Source of the DNA: Podospora pseudocomata
Taxonomy: Eukaryota; Ascomycota; Sordariomycetes; Sordariales; Podosporaceae
Assembly (NCBI RefSeq): GCF_035222375.1
Contig: NC_085890.1
Coordinates: forward strand, 620,001-684,000
Direction: 5' to 3'
Length of the DNA: 64,000 nucleotides
Positions within the stretch are counted from its first letter, which is position 1. Each line of letters opens with the position of its first letter. This document shows, one piece after another, positions 45,916 to 56,773 of this stretch. The notes under the pieces are model-generated. The model was not told the origin of the DNA, did not search any database, and worked only from the letters and a program-made list of their open reading frames with translations. A program made the position numbers and the translations under genes.

Positions 45916-48038
45916 TTAACAAGAAGCAGCAGCGGCAGCAGGTGCAGAGCCGCCTCCACCACCACCCTTTCCACCACCCTCCTTCCCATCCTTATCCTTG
46001 TTATCCCGACCACCACGCTTGCTCCGACGCGGGTTACGCCTGCTCTCCTTCGGTTGCTGCTCCCCAGCAGGCTTCTCCGGCGCGGTACTGTTCGACGCAG
46101 CTGCCGGCGCAGGAGCTGGGGTTGGCGTAGACGCAGTAGTAGCAGAAGCAGAGGCAGCGGCATTCTTCCCCTGGGTAGAACCCGACGACTGCCCCCCCTT
46201 CTTAGCCGTCATATCCTTCCTCTCCAGCACCTGCACTGTAGCCTGCGCAATCGTGACCGGGCTGGCGGCCATAGCTTTGGCGAGCCCAGCATGGTCTGTG
46301 AAATCGACATACGCGAACCCCTTTTTGCGATCAATATCCACTGAAGTAACAGTGCCATACGCCGACAAGGCATCCTTGAGCAGCGCCTCGGTGACACCCT
46401 GTGAGTGGTTTGCATGCTTAATGAAAGCTCGTGTCGCGCCTGAACTGGGGGCAGGTCCGGCGTTCTTCTTGGATTCTCGGCCGCCACCGCCTTGCTTTGC
46501 TGGTGCATTTTTCGGTGCAGCAGGTTGGGAGGGTGCAGCTGTCGTCGGTGTAGACTGTGATGCCATAGCCGAAACAGGAGTGGCAGGTGCTGATGGCTGC
46601 TGACGCTGGGCCTGTGGTGTCTCTCTTTTCTTGAGAAGAAGCACAGGCTTGGCTGGTGCAGGTGCTGGTGCCGGAGGCGTTGTGTCGGCCTGCTTGTCGG
46701 CTTTATTATCCCCCTTTGACTTTCCACCCTCATCGGCGCCGCCCCGTCTTCTGTTGCGAGACCTATTGGAAGAAGCTGCTGGTTGCTGTTGCTGCTGCTG
46801 CTGCTGCTGCTGTTGTTGTTGTTGTTGTTGTTGTTGTTGCGACTTGGGTGGAGCAGATGACGACGGCTGAGCAGGAGGGGCGGGTGGTGCTGGCTCAGGA
46901 GCGATTGGGACATTTTCCTTCGCTGGTCCCTTCGCAGCACTGCCCTTGCTATCGGCATCCGCTTTGGCTGCATCCATTCTGGCCTTGCGGTGAGCGTTGC
47001 TAGAGCTCAGACCCAGGTCACGCTGTAGGATACGCGCAGCAGCAGCAATGCCTGCCCTACGGCTCTTCGATGGAGCCTCCGAAGACGCGGATGGTGCGCT
47101 GGACTGAGTTGACTTTTGGATGGCTGCCACCTTAGCAGCCTCCGCGGCAGCCTCTGCAGCGGCAACAGCCTTCTTGGTCAAGATCTTGACCGACTCCCTG
47201 GGCCTCTCGGGTGCCTTTTCGGTGGCCCTCTCCCTTTCGGTTCTCGACTCTCTGTCCCGGGTGCTTCTCCTCTTGGGTTCCTCAGCACTGGTAGCTGGTG
47301 CCTTGCCCTTCCCAGTCAGTGACTCCGTTCTGGCATGTTTCATTGCGATCTTAGCAGCAGCGATTTCCTTTGCCTTGGCAGCCTTCCTCTCCTTCAGATA
47401 CTCAATCAGAGGTGTCGTGGTGGTCTTTTCGGGTTCCTCTTCGGGCTCCGGTTCAGCAGTGACACCCTCTTTGTTCCCGTCTGGGCTTGCAAGGCTCTCC
47501 AGAAAAGCCATGAACTCCGGGTCTTGATCGATGGTCCCTTGTCGGCCGTCCACACGCTTCTTCTCGCTGGGAATCTTCTTGTAGACGGAGAACTCGACGG
47601 TTGGTGGAGCGACAAGGGCTGGATCGTTGTAGGTCTCCTTCGCATCTTCCCACTTGGCCTCTTGTACCTTGCGGAGGAGTTCTGGCAACTGATCTCTCTG
47701 CGAGACATGGAGATATGCCCGAGCTGGTGTCGACGGTTTTGAAGGGCTAGTCTCATGTCAATATGGGCCGAGAGGCTGTCTGATCATGGCACTTACTGTT
47801 GCGAGACCTTACCAGGATACCACTTGTACCAGTCGACCTTGCCATCTCCGAGTTTCCATTCATCGCCCAAAATGGCATGGAACTCTGCTTCGGTAAGACC
47901 TGGTGGTAGGCGACGGATCACGACTTTTTCTCCATTGGCGGGTGCCTTGGTCTTGGTTGCTTTTGGGGAATTGGCTGAAGACTGGGCGACTGCTGTAGTG
48001 CCGTTTGCCTTTCGTGATAACAACTGTGGAGTTGACAT
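45916..48038 (-). CDS. UPF3: Nonsense-mediated mRNA decay factor UPF3
   Basis: Adapter that bridges UPF2 and the exon-junction complex in nonsense-mediated decay, shuttling between nucleus and cytoplasm. Exons 48038-47797 and 47746-45916 join in phase 2 (CA|C), 690 residues; ATG 48038. The Smg4/UPF3 RNP-like domain is at about residues 25-130: KVVIRRLPPGLTEAEFHAIL, GKVDWYKWYPGKVSQHPSKP, STPARAYLHVS and PPTVEFSVYKKIPSEKKRVD. The rest is charged and Ala-rich with a run of about 19 Gln (46783-46839) and RNRRRGG. Near the C-terminus a second RRM-like domain occurs: TRAFIKHANHSQGVTEALLK, then VTSVDIDRKKGFAYVDFTDH. It ends with an Arg/Gly-rich tail. The Gln run changes from CAA to CAG blocks, as in an expanding repeat. 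UPF3 shares a 710-bp divergent promoter with the phosphatase gene. Confidence 0.93.
46783..46839 (-). repeat. CAA/CAG repeat encoding poly-Gln in UPF3
   Basis: About 19 Gln codons in a row, the 5' half mostly CAA and the 3' half mostly CAG on the coding strand. Confidence 0.9.
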
Positions 48039-48748
48039 GGTCAAGCTGTGTGGTGGTTGAACCAGATATGATGAGGCTACCAGGTATGATGATAATCAAT
48101 GCTCAATGTCGGTGGGTTGGCTCACTCGGTGTAAGCGGGGTTCTCAAAAAACACTGATTGCGCCACGCAATTTATGGGTCTTTAAAATGACTAAAATGAT
48201 TAAAGAAAGCGCGACAGCTGGTAGAGAATTCACAGTCCCTTCGTCTAAAGGAAACATGTGACTGAGTGAAAGGGCGCTGGTGACTGTCTGAGGGTAAGTG
48301 ACAGTGAGAGATGGCTTTACAAGGTTGAAGGCCCCAGAAATCCAGACTCCGATAAACAGGTTGGGGCCAGCCTTATCAGCCTCTTCCCTGTCAATGTCAT
48401 CAGGGTCCCCTTCCAATTGGCAACGCACGGACCATGATCTTGATCCCGGCTGCTGGCTGAGTGCTTGGCTCTGACGCCGTCGCTGAGCGCGTAAATCTCG
48501 GCTGAGAGCCTGCTTTCGCTCCCCGCCTTACACAATCACCAACTACTACTTCTCGACCGAGATTGGCTGCTATAAGCTCTGCTGCTGCTATTCTCGGCCT
48601 GCCCTTGATTTGATACCCCCGAGATCACTATCGCTCCGTGTGTAACAAGCATCATTCGACGAAAACAAACGACCGTCCAGAACACACTTGCGCAATACCT
48701 CGTCCCCTCCCCTGCCTCCCTCCCCACCAACCCCCTAATTCCAGAACC
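48039..48748. promoter_or_regulatory. Divergent promoter region UPF3 / SIT4-type phosphatase
   Basis: 710 bp between two divergent start codons; C/T-rich leader just before the phosphatase ATG. No gene inside. Confidence 0.6.
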
Positions 48749-50047
48749 ATGACCGCAGCGCCAAAGCCGGGCCCGGCGAATCTCCGACCCGGAGCCGGTC
48801 TCGACGAGTGGCTCGAAGAAGCAAAACAATGCCACTACCTACCAGAGTCTGTCATGAAGCAGCTCTGCGAAATGGTCAAAGAGGTCCTGATGGAGGAGTC
48901 CAACATCCAACCAGTAGTCACCCCTGTCACCATCTGCGGCGACATTCACGGCCAGTTCTACGATCTCCTAGAGCTCTTCCGAGTGGCTGGTGGCATGCCG
49001 GGCGACAACAACGTCCAGGCGCCCCAGACAGTCACAGCAGTCATCACATCCGACGACATTGAGCCCCCGAGCGAAATCACCGATCCCAAGCTGCAAAAGA
49101 AGGTCATAAATTCTGGCCCAGCCCCAATAAGTACAGATCCAAACGAAACGATCGTCGAGGGGGACACAACCACCGAGGCCATCCTCCCTCCAAACGAGGG
49201 GCTCACCCAGTCAGCAGACACCAAATTTGTCTTTTTGGGCGATTTCGTCGACAGAGGGTATTTCAGTCTGGAAACATTTACTCTCTTAATGTGTCTAAAA
49301 GCCAAGTCCGGATCTCCCTTCCCTTTCTGAGCCCAACCCCCACTAACATCCCTTCCTAGATACCCCGACAGAATAGTCCTCGTCCGCGGCAACCACGAAT
49401 CCCGTCAAATCACCCAAGTCTACGGCTTCTACGAAGAATGCCAGCAAAAATACGGCAACGCCTCCGTTTGGAAGGCCTGCTGCCAAGTCTTTGACTTTCT
49501 AGTCCTCGCAGCAATCGTGGACGGGACCGTCCTGTGCGTCCACGGCGGCCTGTCGCCCGAAATTAGAACCATCGACCAGATCCGTGTTGTGGCTAGAGCG
49601 CAGGAGATCCCGCATGAAGGCGCGTTTTGCGATTTGGTGTGGAGTGACCCAGAGGATATCGACACGTGGGCGGTGAGCCCGAGAGGAGCGGGTTGGCTGT
49701 TTGGCGATAAGGTCGCTACCGAGTTTAACCACGTGAATGGGCTGAAGACGATTGCGAGAGCGCATCAGTTGGTGAATGAGGGTTACAAGGTATGTGTTTT
49801 TCGGGATTGTGTGTGTCTGGGGGGTTTGAGGGATGTTTGCTAATGATGTTGTTAGTATCACTTTAGCGAACGGTCGGTGGTGACGGTCTGGTCAGCACCG
49901 AATTACTGCTATCGCTGTGGTAATGTGGCGTCGATCATGACAGTGGACGAGCAGCTCAATACCAAGTTTAGCATCTTCTCGGCTGTGCCGGATGATCAGC
50001 GCCATGTGCCAGCTGGGAGGAGAGGGCCGGGTGATTACTTCCTGTAG
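48749..50047 (+). CDS. SIT4: Ser/Thr protein phosphatase of the PP6/SIT4 type with a large insertion
   Basis: PPP-family catalytic subunit; SIT4/PP6 acts with SAPS proteins in G1 progression and stress signalling. Exons 48749-49305, 49360-49789 and 49856-50047 give 392 residues. Donor 1 is a weak GTCCGG but the only one that yields LKAKYPDRI. Metal and catalytic motifs are intact: [24 protein letters not shown], and the ends HGGLSP and [12 protein letters not shown]; the C-terminus is DYFL. The type call rests on [13 protein letters not shown] and [20 protein letters not shown], like human PP6, not PP4. Between VAGG and [11 protein letters not shown] lie about 75 extra residues ([20 protein letters not shown] and neighbours); in human PP6 the two motifs are only a few residues apart. 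The insert has no stop or splice signal, so it seems translated. Confidence 0.93.
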
Positions 50048-50766
50048 AGGGAGGCGGGGGGAGGAGGAGGGCTATCGATCCTGGGGTAGCAACCAACCAC
50101 GGGATGACGTGTTGTAGCGTCTTGTCGGCTAAGAGACCTGTTTTGATGCGGTGTACGAGGGAAACCGGCGTTTTACATGTTGTTATATTTGTCGGGGCAC
50201 ATGGCAATTGATTTTTTTGGACGGGATGATGAATAACTGGGATGAACATTTGATAAACTACTAGCATTGAGTTGGGTTGGTTGATTGGTCATTTTTGGGA
50301 GGGTGGGAGAAAGAGATGCTTGTATATTGTATACTGTCACTTTTTTCATCAAGCGGACCTTTTTGAGGGGTGTTCGAACTATTGCGTGGCTTTGGGCTTT
50401 CTGATATACCCGACTTTTGTTGTATTACCTACTTTTTGGGGGGGTAAAAATAGAAGACAGAGGGGGGGATGGAGATGTCTTGGAGCCCAAGCGTTTCTGA
50501 AGAACTGAAGTGTTGAAAGGTACAAAGAAAGCTGAGTATTTTGATATCTATAAGTTTGATGCTCTCTATACATGATGGGAAATTCTCAGTGCCCGTTCTG
50601 CGCCGTGGAAAGCCAAAAAATAAAATAAAAACTAAAATGTCAAAAGATGGTCAAGAGAAAGCAATAACGCCCCGTATTATGCCTGTCCCACCATCACCCC
50701 CGTTGCACCCTTCGTGCTCCACGGCCCCTCACATCTAGCGTATAATACCTAATCTTCACCTCCTAG
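50048..50766. other. Convergent 3' region
   Basis: 719 bp between the stops of the phosphatase and transporter genes; T-rich, no gene seen. Confidence 0.5.
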
Positions 50767-53252
50767 TTAAACTATTACCCTTCGCACCTCCACCCCCTTC
50801 CCCTTCTCCTTCTCCTCCACCACAACCTTCACCCCGGGCAGTCGTCCCAAACTGCCAGATGACCCCTCCCCCATTCCACCAGACCCAGATTGATCACTCC
50901 CCGAACTCCCAACCCTCTTCCCCTGGATAACCACTTGTTTTTCCCCCCCAGCCCGGGCACTCACCCTCTCCAGCATCCTCGCCTGTGACCGTCTCCGTTG
51001 CTCCTCAATCTTCTGCTGCTGCTCCTCCTTCCGCTGCCGGATCGCAAGACAAAACTTGGAGTTGGACCTGATCTTGTCCCCCTGCCAGAGAAACACAAAT
51101 GGAATAGCACACATGAGCGTGCTCACGCCCCCAAGCAGCGAGCAAGCACCGCTTATCCCCAACTTCTCAAACATGGGGAGAGTAGCCAAAGGCAAGACAG
51201 TAGCGAGCAAAGAGCGGGAGGTTGACGCGGCAGCGTTGGCAGACGCGGCGTAGACTTCGTACGCGTCGGTCAAATAGTTCCTATCCCCATCACACCCAAC
51301 ATCAGTAACTATCACGGAAAAGGGGGTAAGGGGAGGGGGACAAACAAGAGAGCCTGGAATATACACATAAACCCCACCCCAAACGGCACCCCCGCCAGCA
51401 TCGGCACAAAAAAGTGAACCCCCTCCTTCGCCGTCCATCCCAACCAAAAAAGACTAATCACAAACATCGGGCCCCCGATACACGCGAGCGGTAGCCGTCT
51501 GTACTCCTCCTGTCTAGTCCACGCCTTGTTGCTGGCCATCGCCGACCTCAGAACACTATCCCACACAAAAAAGATCGGCAACGCGAGTAAGCACCCCGCC
51601 CCAACGGCCAGATACGTCAACCCGCACTCCCCCGGCGAGAGCCCATAAACCCCAGTGAAAATGATCGGAAACGCCTCAAAACACATGTAAAAGATGGCAT
51701 AACAAAGCGCGAGGTAAGCACACGAAGTGTTAACGATCGGCTCCGTGACGAGCATCTTGATGGGCCGGTATAAAACAACAGTCGTCAACTCCCTGAACGA
51801 CTTCTTCTCCATCTCATGCAGCGCCACCACTCTAGCCTTGGCGTCATGAAGGCGAATTTCCTCAGCGCGTCGCTTGAGGAGGACAGGACCATATGTTTCT
51901 GGGAGGAAGAACAAGGGGACAAGTGTGCATCCCGCGTAAATAAGTCCAATCCAAAACGCCCACCTCCAGCCGATTGTTTCGGAGCAATAGCCTGATATGA
52001 TTGGGGCGAGTAAAGGCCCGGAGACGGTCGTCATGAAGAATAACCCCATGTTCCTCCCTCGAGTGCGAGGGTTGGGGGAGATGTCGGCGATTATCCCTGG
52101 GACGATGGCGATGGGGGCGGAGGCGAAGGTTCCGGTTAGGAGGCGGAAGATGAGGAACATGATCCAGCTGTTTGCGAGGGCGGTTGCGAGGGTGAAGGCG
52201 GTGAATATTAGGAAGGTGATCATTGTTGGGATTTTGCGGCCGAATTGCTCGGAAAGGGGGGCCCAGAGGATGGGGCCCATGACGTAGCCGATCAGATAGA
52301 CGGAGATGGGGAGGACTTGTTGGGATTCGTTGGTAATGTCCCATTTGTCTGAGATAAAAGGCAGAGCGTTGGCTGGGAGGGCAGAGCCCATGGTTGAGTT
52401 AATGATGAGCATCATGCAAGTAATGAGGATGCAGGCTTTCTTGCCGGGGGACCACTCGTGCGGGTTGCCCGTGTCGTGGTCGGGTTCCCAGGAGACGATC
52501 ATTTCTTCTTCATCGTCCGAGGTGGCGTGGCTGGAGGCGTAGTATGGAAAGGGGGTAGAAGTGGCGGGGGACTTTTTGAGGGAAGAGCTTTTGGTGAGGG
52601 TTCCGGTTGGTGGTTGGGGGTATTGGGTTTGTTCTTGCTGTTGCTGTTGAGCGGGTTCAAAGGCCGCGATATCAAGCTCGCCGGCGAGAATGCTCATGCA
52701 TGTTGGGCAGCGAGGATGAGCCTGCTCTGGAACCTGGGGTTCTTCCCGGTTCTTCCCACTGCTCTCGCCAACATCTCGCGCGGGCTGCGTGCTTGCCATT
52801 GACACCCCTCGGCCCTCAGTGCCTCCAGCGGCGGCCAGGATAGCCTGGACTTCCTCTTTCGACAAGCCCAAAATATCAAAGGAGCACTCCCGTTTCACCG
52901 ATCCATCGGGTGATACCACTCGCTGGCACATATCTGGTGTAGAAACTGTGGCACGAAGAGCGGATGGTGGGCGAGCTCGTGTGGTCCTGATTAACGGAAA
53001 CGCTCTGGGGACCTGCGCCACAGTTGCTTCTTCCGAGACCGTTTTGATCACGTCTTTCTCCTGTGGTGCTTCGACCTGTTTCTCACTCTCCCGGATAGCT
53101 TCTTCGTCTTTGGGTTCCTCATCTACGGGTTCATCAGACTTCTCGGGAACATCAAGTGTTGTCTGAGTGTCATGATAGCTCTGGAAGGATGGCCTGTGGT
53201 GAACATCGTCTCCTCCGTCGTACTGGCTGCTGGTTCGCTGTGGTTCTTCCAT
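50767..53252 (-). CDS. MFS transporter, DHA1 drug/polyamine H+-antiporter type, with long cytoplasmic head
   Basis: Exons 53252-51346 and 51280-50767 join in phase 2 (TT|G) inside FQALLNYLTDAYEVYAAS; 806 residues. The ATG at 53252 is the first in frame. Membrane part from about residue 275: KKACILITCMMLIINSTMGS, MGPILWAPLSEQFGRKIPT (motif A), LTGTFASAPIAIVPGIIADI, GPLLAPIISGYCSETIGWRW (motif C-like) and LPETYGPVLLKRRA, typical of the DHA1 12-helix fungal family. The sequence fits efflux of small drugs or polyamines at the plasma membrane, but the substrate cannot be told. Unusual are the ~270-residue Ser/Glu-rich cytoplasmic head, with a Gln run and a short Cys pair (CPTCMSIL), and a basic 110-residue tail (RKEEQQQKIEEQRRRSQARM). 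Both are good places for phosphorylation or trafficking control. Confidence 0.92.
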
Positions 53253-54648
53253 GGCGATCAGGAAGCTTGATCGACTACCCAAAATCTACAGCCAGGAGGT
53301 GAAGGTTGGGTGTGGAGGACAGGGCCCTGGTGATTGTAAAAGAGTGTATTGGTCGAAGTGTCAGTCACCAAGTCTGGCCAGAAGCAAAAATTCAACTCCG
53401 GGGAGCAGAAGATCAAATATCCCATCCACAGCTCGAGAGAGCGTGGGCAGACGGCGCCGTGGGCGAGCTGAAGCAACCGATCACACATGTCAGAGTGTAG
53501 CCCGCAGCACCAGGAAGAAGGCCATCAAGGTAGTTGGTTGCCGGGCATCACTGTGCATATTCTCCTGAAAAGCTTGAAAAGACCCTAGGAGAGGTAGTGT
53601 GTTGGTCCTCTGTAACCATCGGGTCGGTGATAGCCCGGCTGCCGTTGAACTAGCTTTCAAAAACACGGGACTAATGGGTCTAATGTCCCGTCTAGTAGGA
53701 CAGAGTTAGAACGGCGTCGATGTGATAACGTGCACCACGAGACTGGGCCAACTGCAGGCCCGACGAAGGTGAGGTGAGCTGCCTTCTTTTCGGCGATAGC
53801 ATTGCATCTCGACTCCTGTAGGGTGTGTGAGTTGACGGTGAGCTGTCATGATCTATCATATCGTGACAATGGACGAAGACAGCACCAGGCATCTCAGAGG
53901 CCCGGCCGAGAAATAAGGAGTCATCTGCAGGACTTGGCGGTCAATTGTCAAGTCCCGCACCCTGCATTTATGGGTGTCGGGTATCTGAACACCCACTATA
54001 CCACAGCTCGAAGATGTGGTACGTGGTGGCTACTTCACAAGGGGACCTCCCCCCTGATTAGGGCTGAAACTGGCCCATGGAAAGGGTATCTGGAACGCGC
54101 AAGGCTCAGTCGTAGGGCCAAACTACCGGGCCGTAGCATCGAGGTCTTGCTACTAAGTTTTGACGCGTTCCTAGCGGGATGATGTCAAAGCCACGTCTGT
54201 GGGACATTAACGAGGCAAGTCATAATGGAGGTTCAGATTGGATTTCTTGATATTGCGCGCAAGACGGGATGCTATGTGCATTAGCAATGCCCAACCCGAC
54301 TATCGTGCTTGGATGTAGCTTACGAATTACTACACCCAGACCCCTTCATGAACGAATCTCCAATGGCATTGTAACCAGTAGATCAAATGAGTCCCGAACA
54401 AGTGGTGATGTGTCGGCCTCTCTCCTCCATCCCAAACCAGGCGTCGAGTTGGCCACAGGGTGGTTTCTCAAACTGAGATCATTGCCCCATCGTTTTCCTG
54501 CAAGATTCACAAGAGTCAGGAGATGTCGGGGAATGGTGGCAGGTGAAAAGTGCAGACGTCGGGCAGCGGAATGCGGGGAGCCATCACCGCTGACATGCAG
54601 TAAGATGTTTCACATGTCTCGCAAAGAAGAGCTGTCCATTTCCTCCCA
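53253..54648. other. Intergenic, no gene seen
   Basis: 1.4 kb from the transporter start to the prefoldin stop. A plus-strand frame over 54269-54874 is opposite the prefoldin gene and judged a shadow. Nothing else recognised. Confidence 0.5.
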
Positions 54649-55236
54649 TCATGTCTCGAGGTTGATAGTCTTTCCAAATCGCGCATACAGCTCCACCTTC
54701 AGCTGCGTCATTTCCTCCCGAATAGTGGCCATCTTGTCCTCCAACTCCCCGATTTCCTCCTCGATCTTGGCTATTGAGAGGCCAAGGAGCTCCTGTGCCT
54801 GTGGTAGCGGCAGGTGGAAGAAGGCGTCTCCAATCTTGTACCTGGTAAATGTCAGAGCATGTGGCAGGAGATAATGATACAGGAAGCAGAGAAAAACTCA
54901 CGGAACAAGGTCATCCTCGTCGGCGAGCTCAAGCTCCGTCGTGATGTCGTCAAGCTCTTCTTTTTCTTTCTGTGCGGGGTTCAGCAAGGCTAGTTTCTGA
55001 AGCTGTGAACAGAGTTGTCTCACGTTTTTTACTTTGAGCTCCTCCTCGAGTGTGAGTTCGTGGGAGTGGAGGCGGCTGAATTTATTGATCTTGTCCTGAT
55101 CCTCACGGCGGACCTCGATCTCATCCCCTACTGCATCCTCCTCCTCCTTGGTCAACTGGGTGAGAGTTAGCAATGTTGGCAGCAGAATTCACAGGCCCAT
55201 CGACGGAAATCTTACCATTCTCCTGCTCAAATTCAT
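54649..55236 (-). CDS. GIM3: Prefoldin subunit 4
   Basis: Beta-type subunit of the hexameric cytosolic co-chaperone prefoldin (GimC), which passes unfolded actin and tubulin to CCT. Exons 55236-55216 (MNLSRRM only), 55155-54902 and 54841-54649 give 155 residues. Every junction has consensus sites (ATG|GTAAGA...CACCCAG; CC|GTGAGT...TTTACCAG) and frame. The N-terminal helix shows VRREDQDKINKFSRLHSHEL, the beta-hairpin core has YKIGDAFFHLPLPQAQELL, and the C-terminal helix has IEEEIGELEDKMATIREEMT. The EDQ-x-I-N-x-F-S word is a PFD4 hallmark. It is slightly longer than yeast Gim3 owing to the linker around residues 40-90. Divergent from the CENP-W-like gene. Confidence 0.94.
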
Positions 55237-55592
55237 CTTGGCGAGTTTTGTCTATTTTCCTCTATTCCACGCAACGAGGATATCTGGAAGTTCAAGAAGG
55301 GCTGTCGTCTTGGTCAGGCAGAAAGCTGTCGTTCAACTCAGTGGGATGGGGGGGACCCCACCATCAGAGATCTACAAGGTTAAAGGTGGGGCGAGGTCTG
55401 TTTATTCTCCGATTGGCCAGACAACTTTGAACCCTGCAAGTCAACAAACAAGCACCAGCACTTCTTTCATCATCATCAACCTCGTTTTCTCAATTCTCCT
55501 TGAAAGGTGTCGGTCTTTCATCTCATTTATCTATTGCTCTCTTCAAGAGTCACTGTGTGCCACTCGTTTTGTCAACAATTCCAGCAGTCAAA
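55237..55592. promoter_or_regulatory. Short divergent promoter, prefoldin 4 / CENP-W-like
   Basis: 356 bp between divergent start codons; no gene inside. Confidence 0.6.
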
Positions 55593-55988
55593 ATGCCCGG
55601 TCAAAAGCTGTATCCACGCGCGACAGTCAAGAAAATCGTCAAGGCTCACTCCAATTGCAGCGTGAGCAAGAACGCAGATGTCATGGTATGCCATTTCCAA
55701 GTCTTTATTCACGCGTGTTTTTGGGACTAACCAGGATTTAGATCTTTTTGGACTACATGCTGTTTATGCAAAAGTAAGCTCATCATCACCCATCCCCATG
55801 AGATGGCACATACTGACTGAAAGTAGTCTGGTGAAAGAAGCCTCCATTGAAGCCAAAAAGGGTGGTGAAAGGGGCATCACGGCACGCAGTGTGAAGAAGG
55901 TGACGGCGGTAAGCAACCCTACTCTCGTTTGCAAAGCACTGGCTGACCTTGTGTTTTCTAGGATTCATTGGCCAAGTTCAAAGGATGA
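55593..55988 (+). CDS. Histone-fold protein, CENP-W/Wip1-like
   Basis: Four tiny exons, 55593-55685, 55742-55773, 55824-55908 and 55962-55988, give 78 residues: MPGQKLYPRATVKKIVKAHS, NCSVSKNADVMIFLDYMLFM, QNSLVKEASIEAKKGGERGI and TARSVKKVTADSLAKFKG. Splice sites are GTATGC/TTTAG, GTAAGC/AAAG and GTAAGC/TCTAG, all in phase. This is a bare histone fold: helix 1 (YPRATVKKIVKAH), a long helix 2 (ADVMIFLDYMLFMQNSLVKE) and helix 3 (TARSVKKVTADSLAKF). CENP-W pairs with CENP-T at the inner kinetochore, and its fungal homologues have this length and the P-R-A-T-x-K-x-I-V-K-A-H start. Other small histone-fold subunits are the alternative, but I think CENP-W is right. Exon 2 has only 32 bp, so automated callers could miss this gene. 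Confidence 0.85.
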
Positions 55989-56773
55989 ATGACAAGGCGA
56001 CAAGGCCAAGGGACCCAAAACTATCTTTGCCGTTGGCTTCGTATTATTGTATGCAGAGAATGGCTTGATGACGCCGTGTCTGTTCACTGAGGTCCGGTCA
56101 AAGCCCGGCAGAGTGGGGATCAACCCGGCCGAGACGGAGCCCGCGACCGAGAGAGAGCGGGTGTGAGGAGGTGTGCACCGAGATGGATGAATGCGAATAT
56201 CTCGGAGTAGGAGACATTGTGTGACTGCAAATCAGAACACTTTATGTCTATAGGTGGGCACCATGCAGCTGGTAATCAAACCAATATAGATGGTTGAGTA
56301 GGCACCCGTTGTCTATGGTTATGCTGCCTTGTTGTTTCCTGCTGCTTCTGCACGGTTCCAAACCCTCAGCCTGAGCCTCCAAAGGACAACCAATCGTGTG
56401 TGAGGCGTGGACGGCTTGGCCCATGCTTTCAGAAATCCGGGGCGGGAAGGAGCTCCCAAAAGAAAGAAATCACGCCGCTTGCCTTTGCAGCTTCAAATTT
56501 TCAAGTCAACTCTTTATTTACTTGATACCTTGCCTACATAAACCTACCAATCTCTGTTTTTTCCGATTTCTGCTGAGAAGTCGTGAGCCAATCTCGAATT
56601 GCCACCATTTCTTGCATCCCACCTCCCACCTCCCACCAAGCAACCTAGCCACCGACTCCATCCGTCTGGTCTCTACCCCACAATTAGCGGCGCCTTAAGA
56701 CCAGAGCTCTCTGTTTGGGCTGAACACTCACCACAACACCACAGCTCAATTGTACTATTCACATCGAACCGCC
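55989..56773. other. Intergenic, promoter of the YAG7-like gene
   Basis: 785 bp, pyrimidine-rich in the last 200 bp. No gene seen. Confidence 0.5.

Noticed and set aside
54269-54874. Plus-strand open frame of about 200 codons
   Set aside because: Overlaps the prefoldin 4 gene on the other strand, and its first half lacks protein-like composition.
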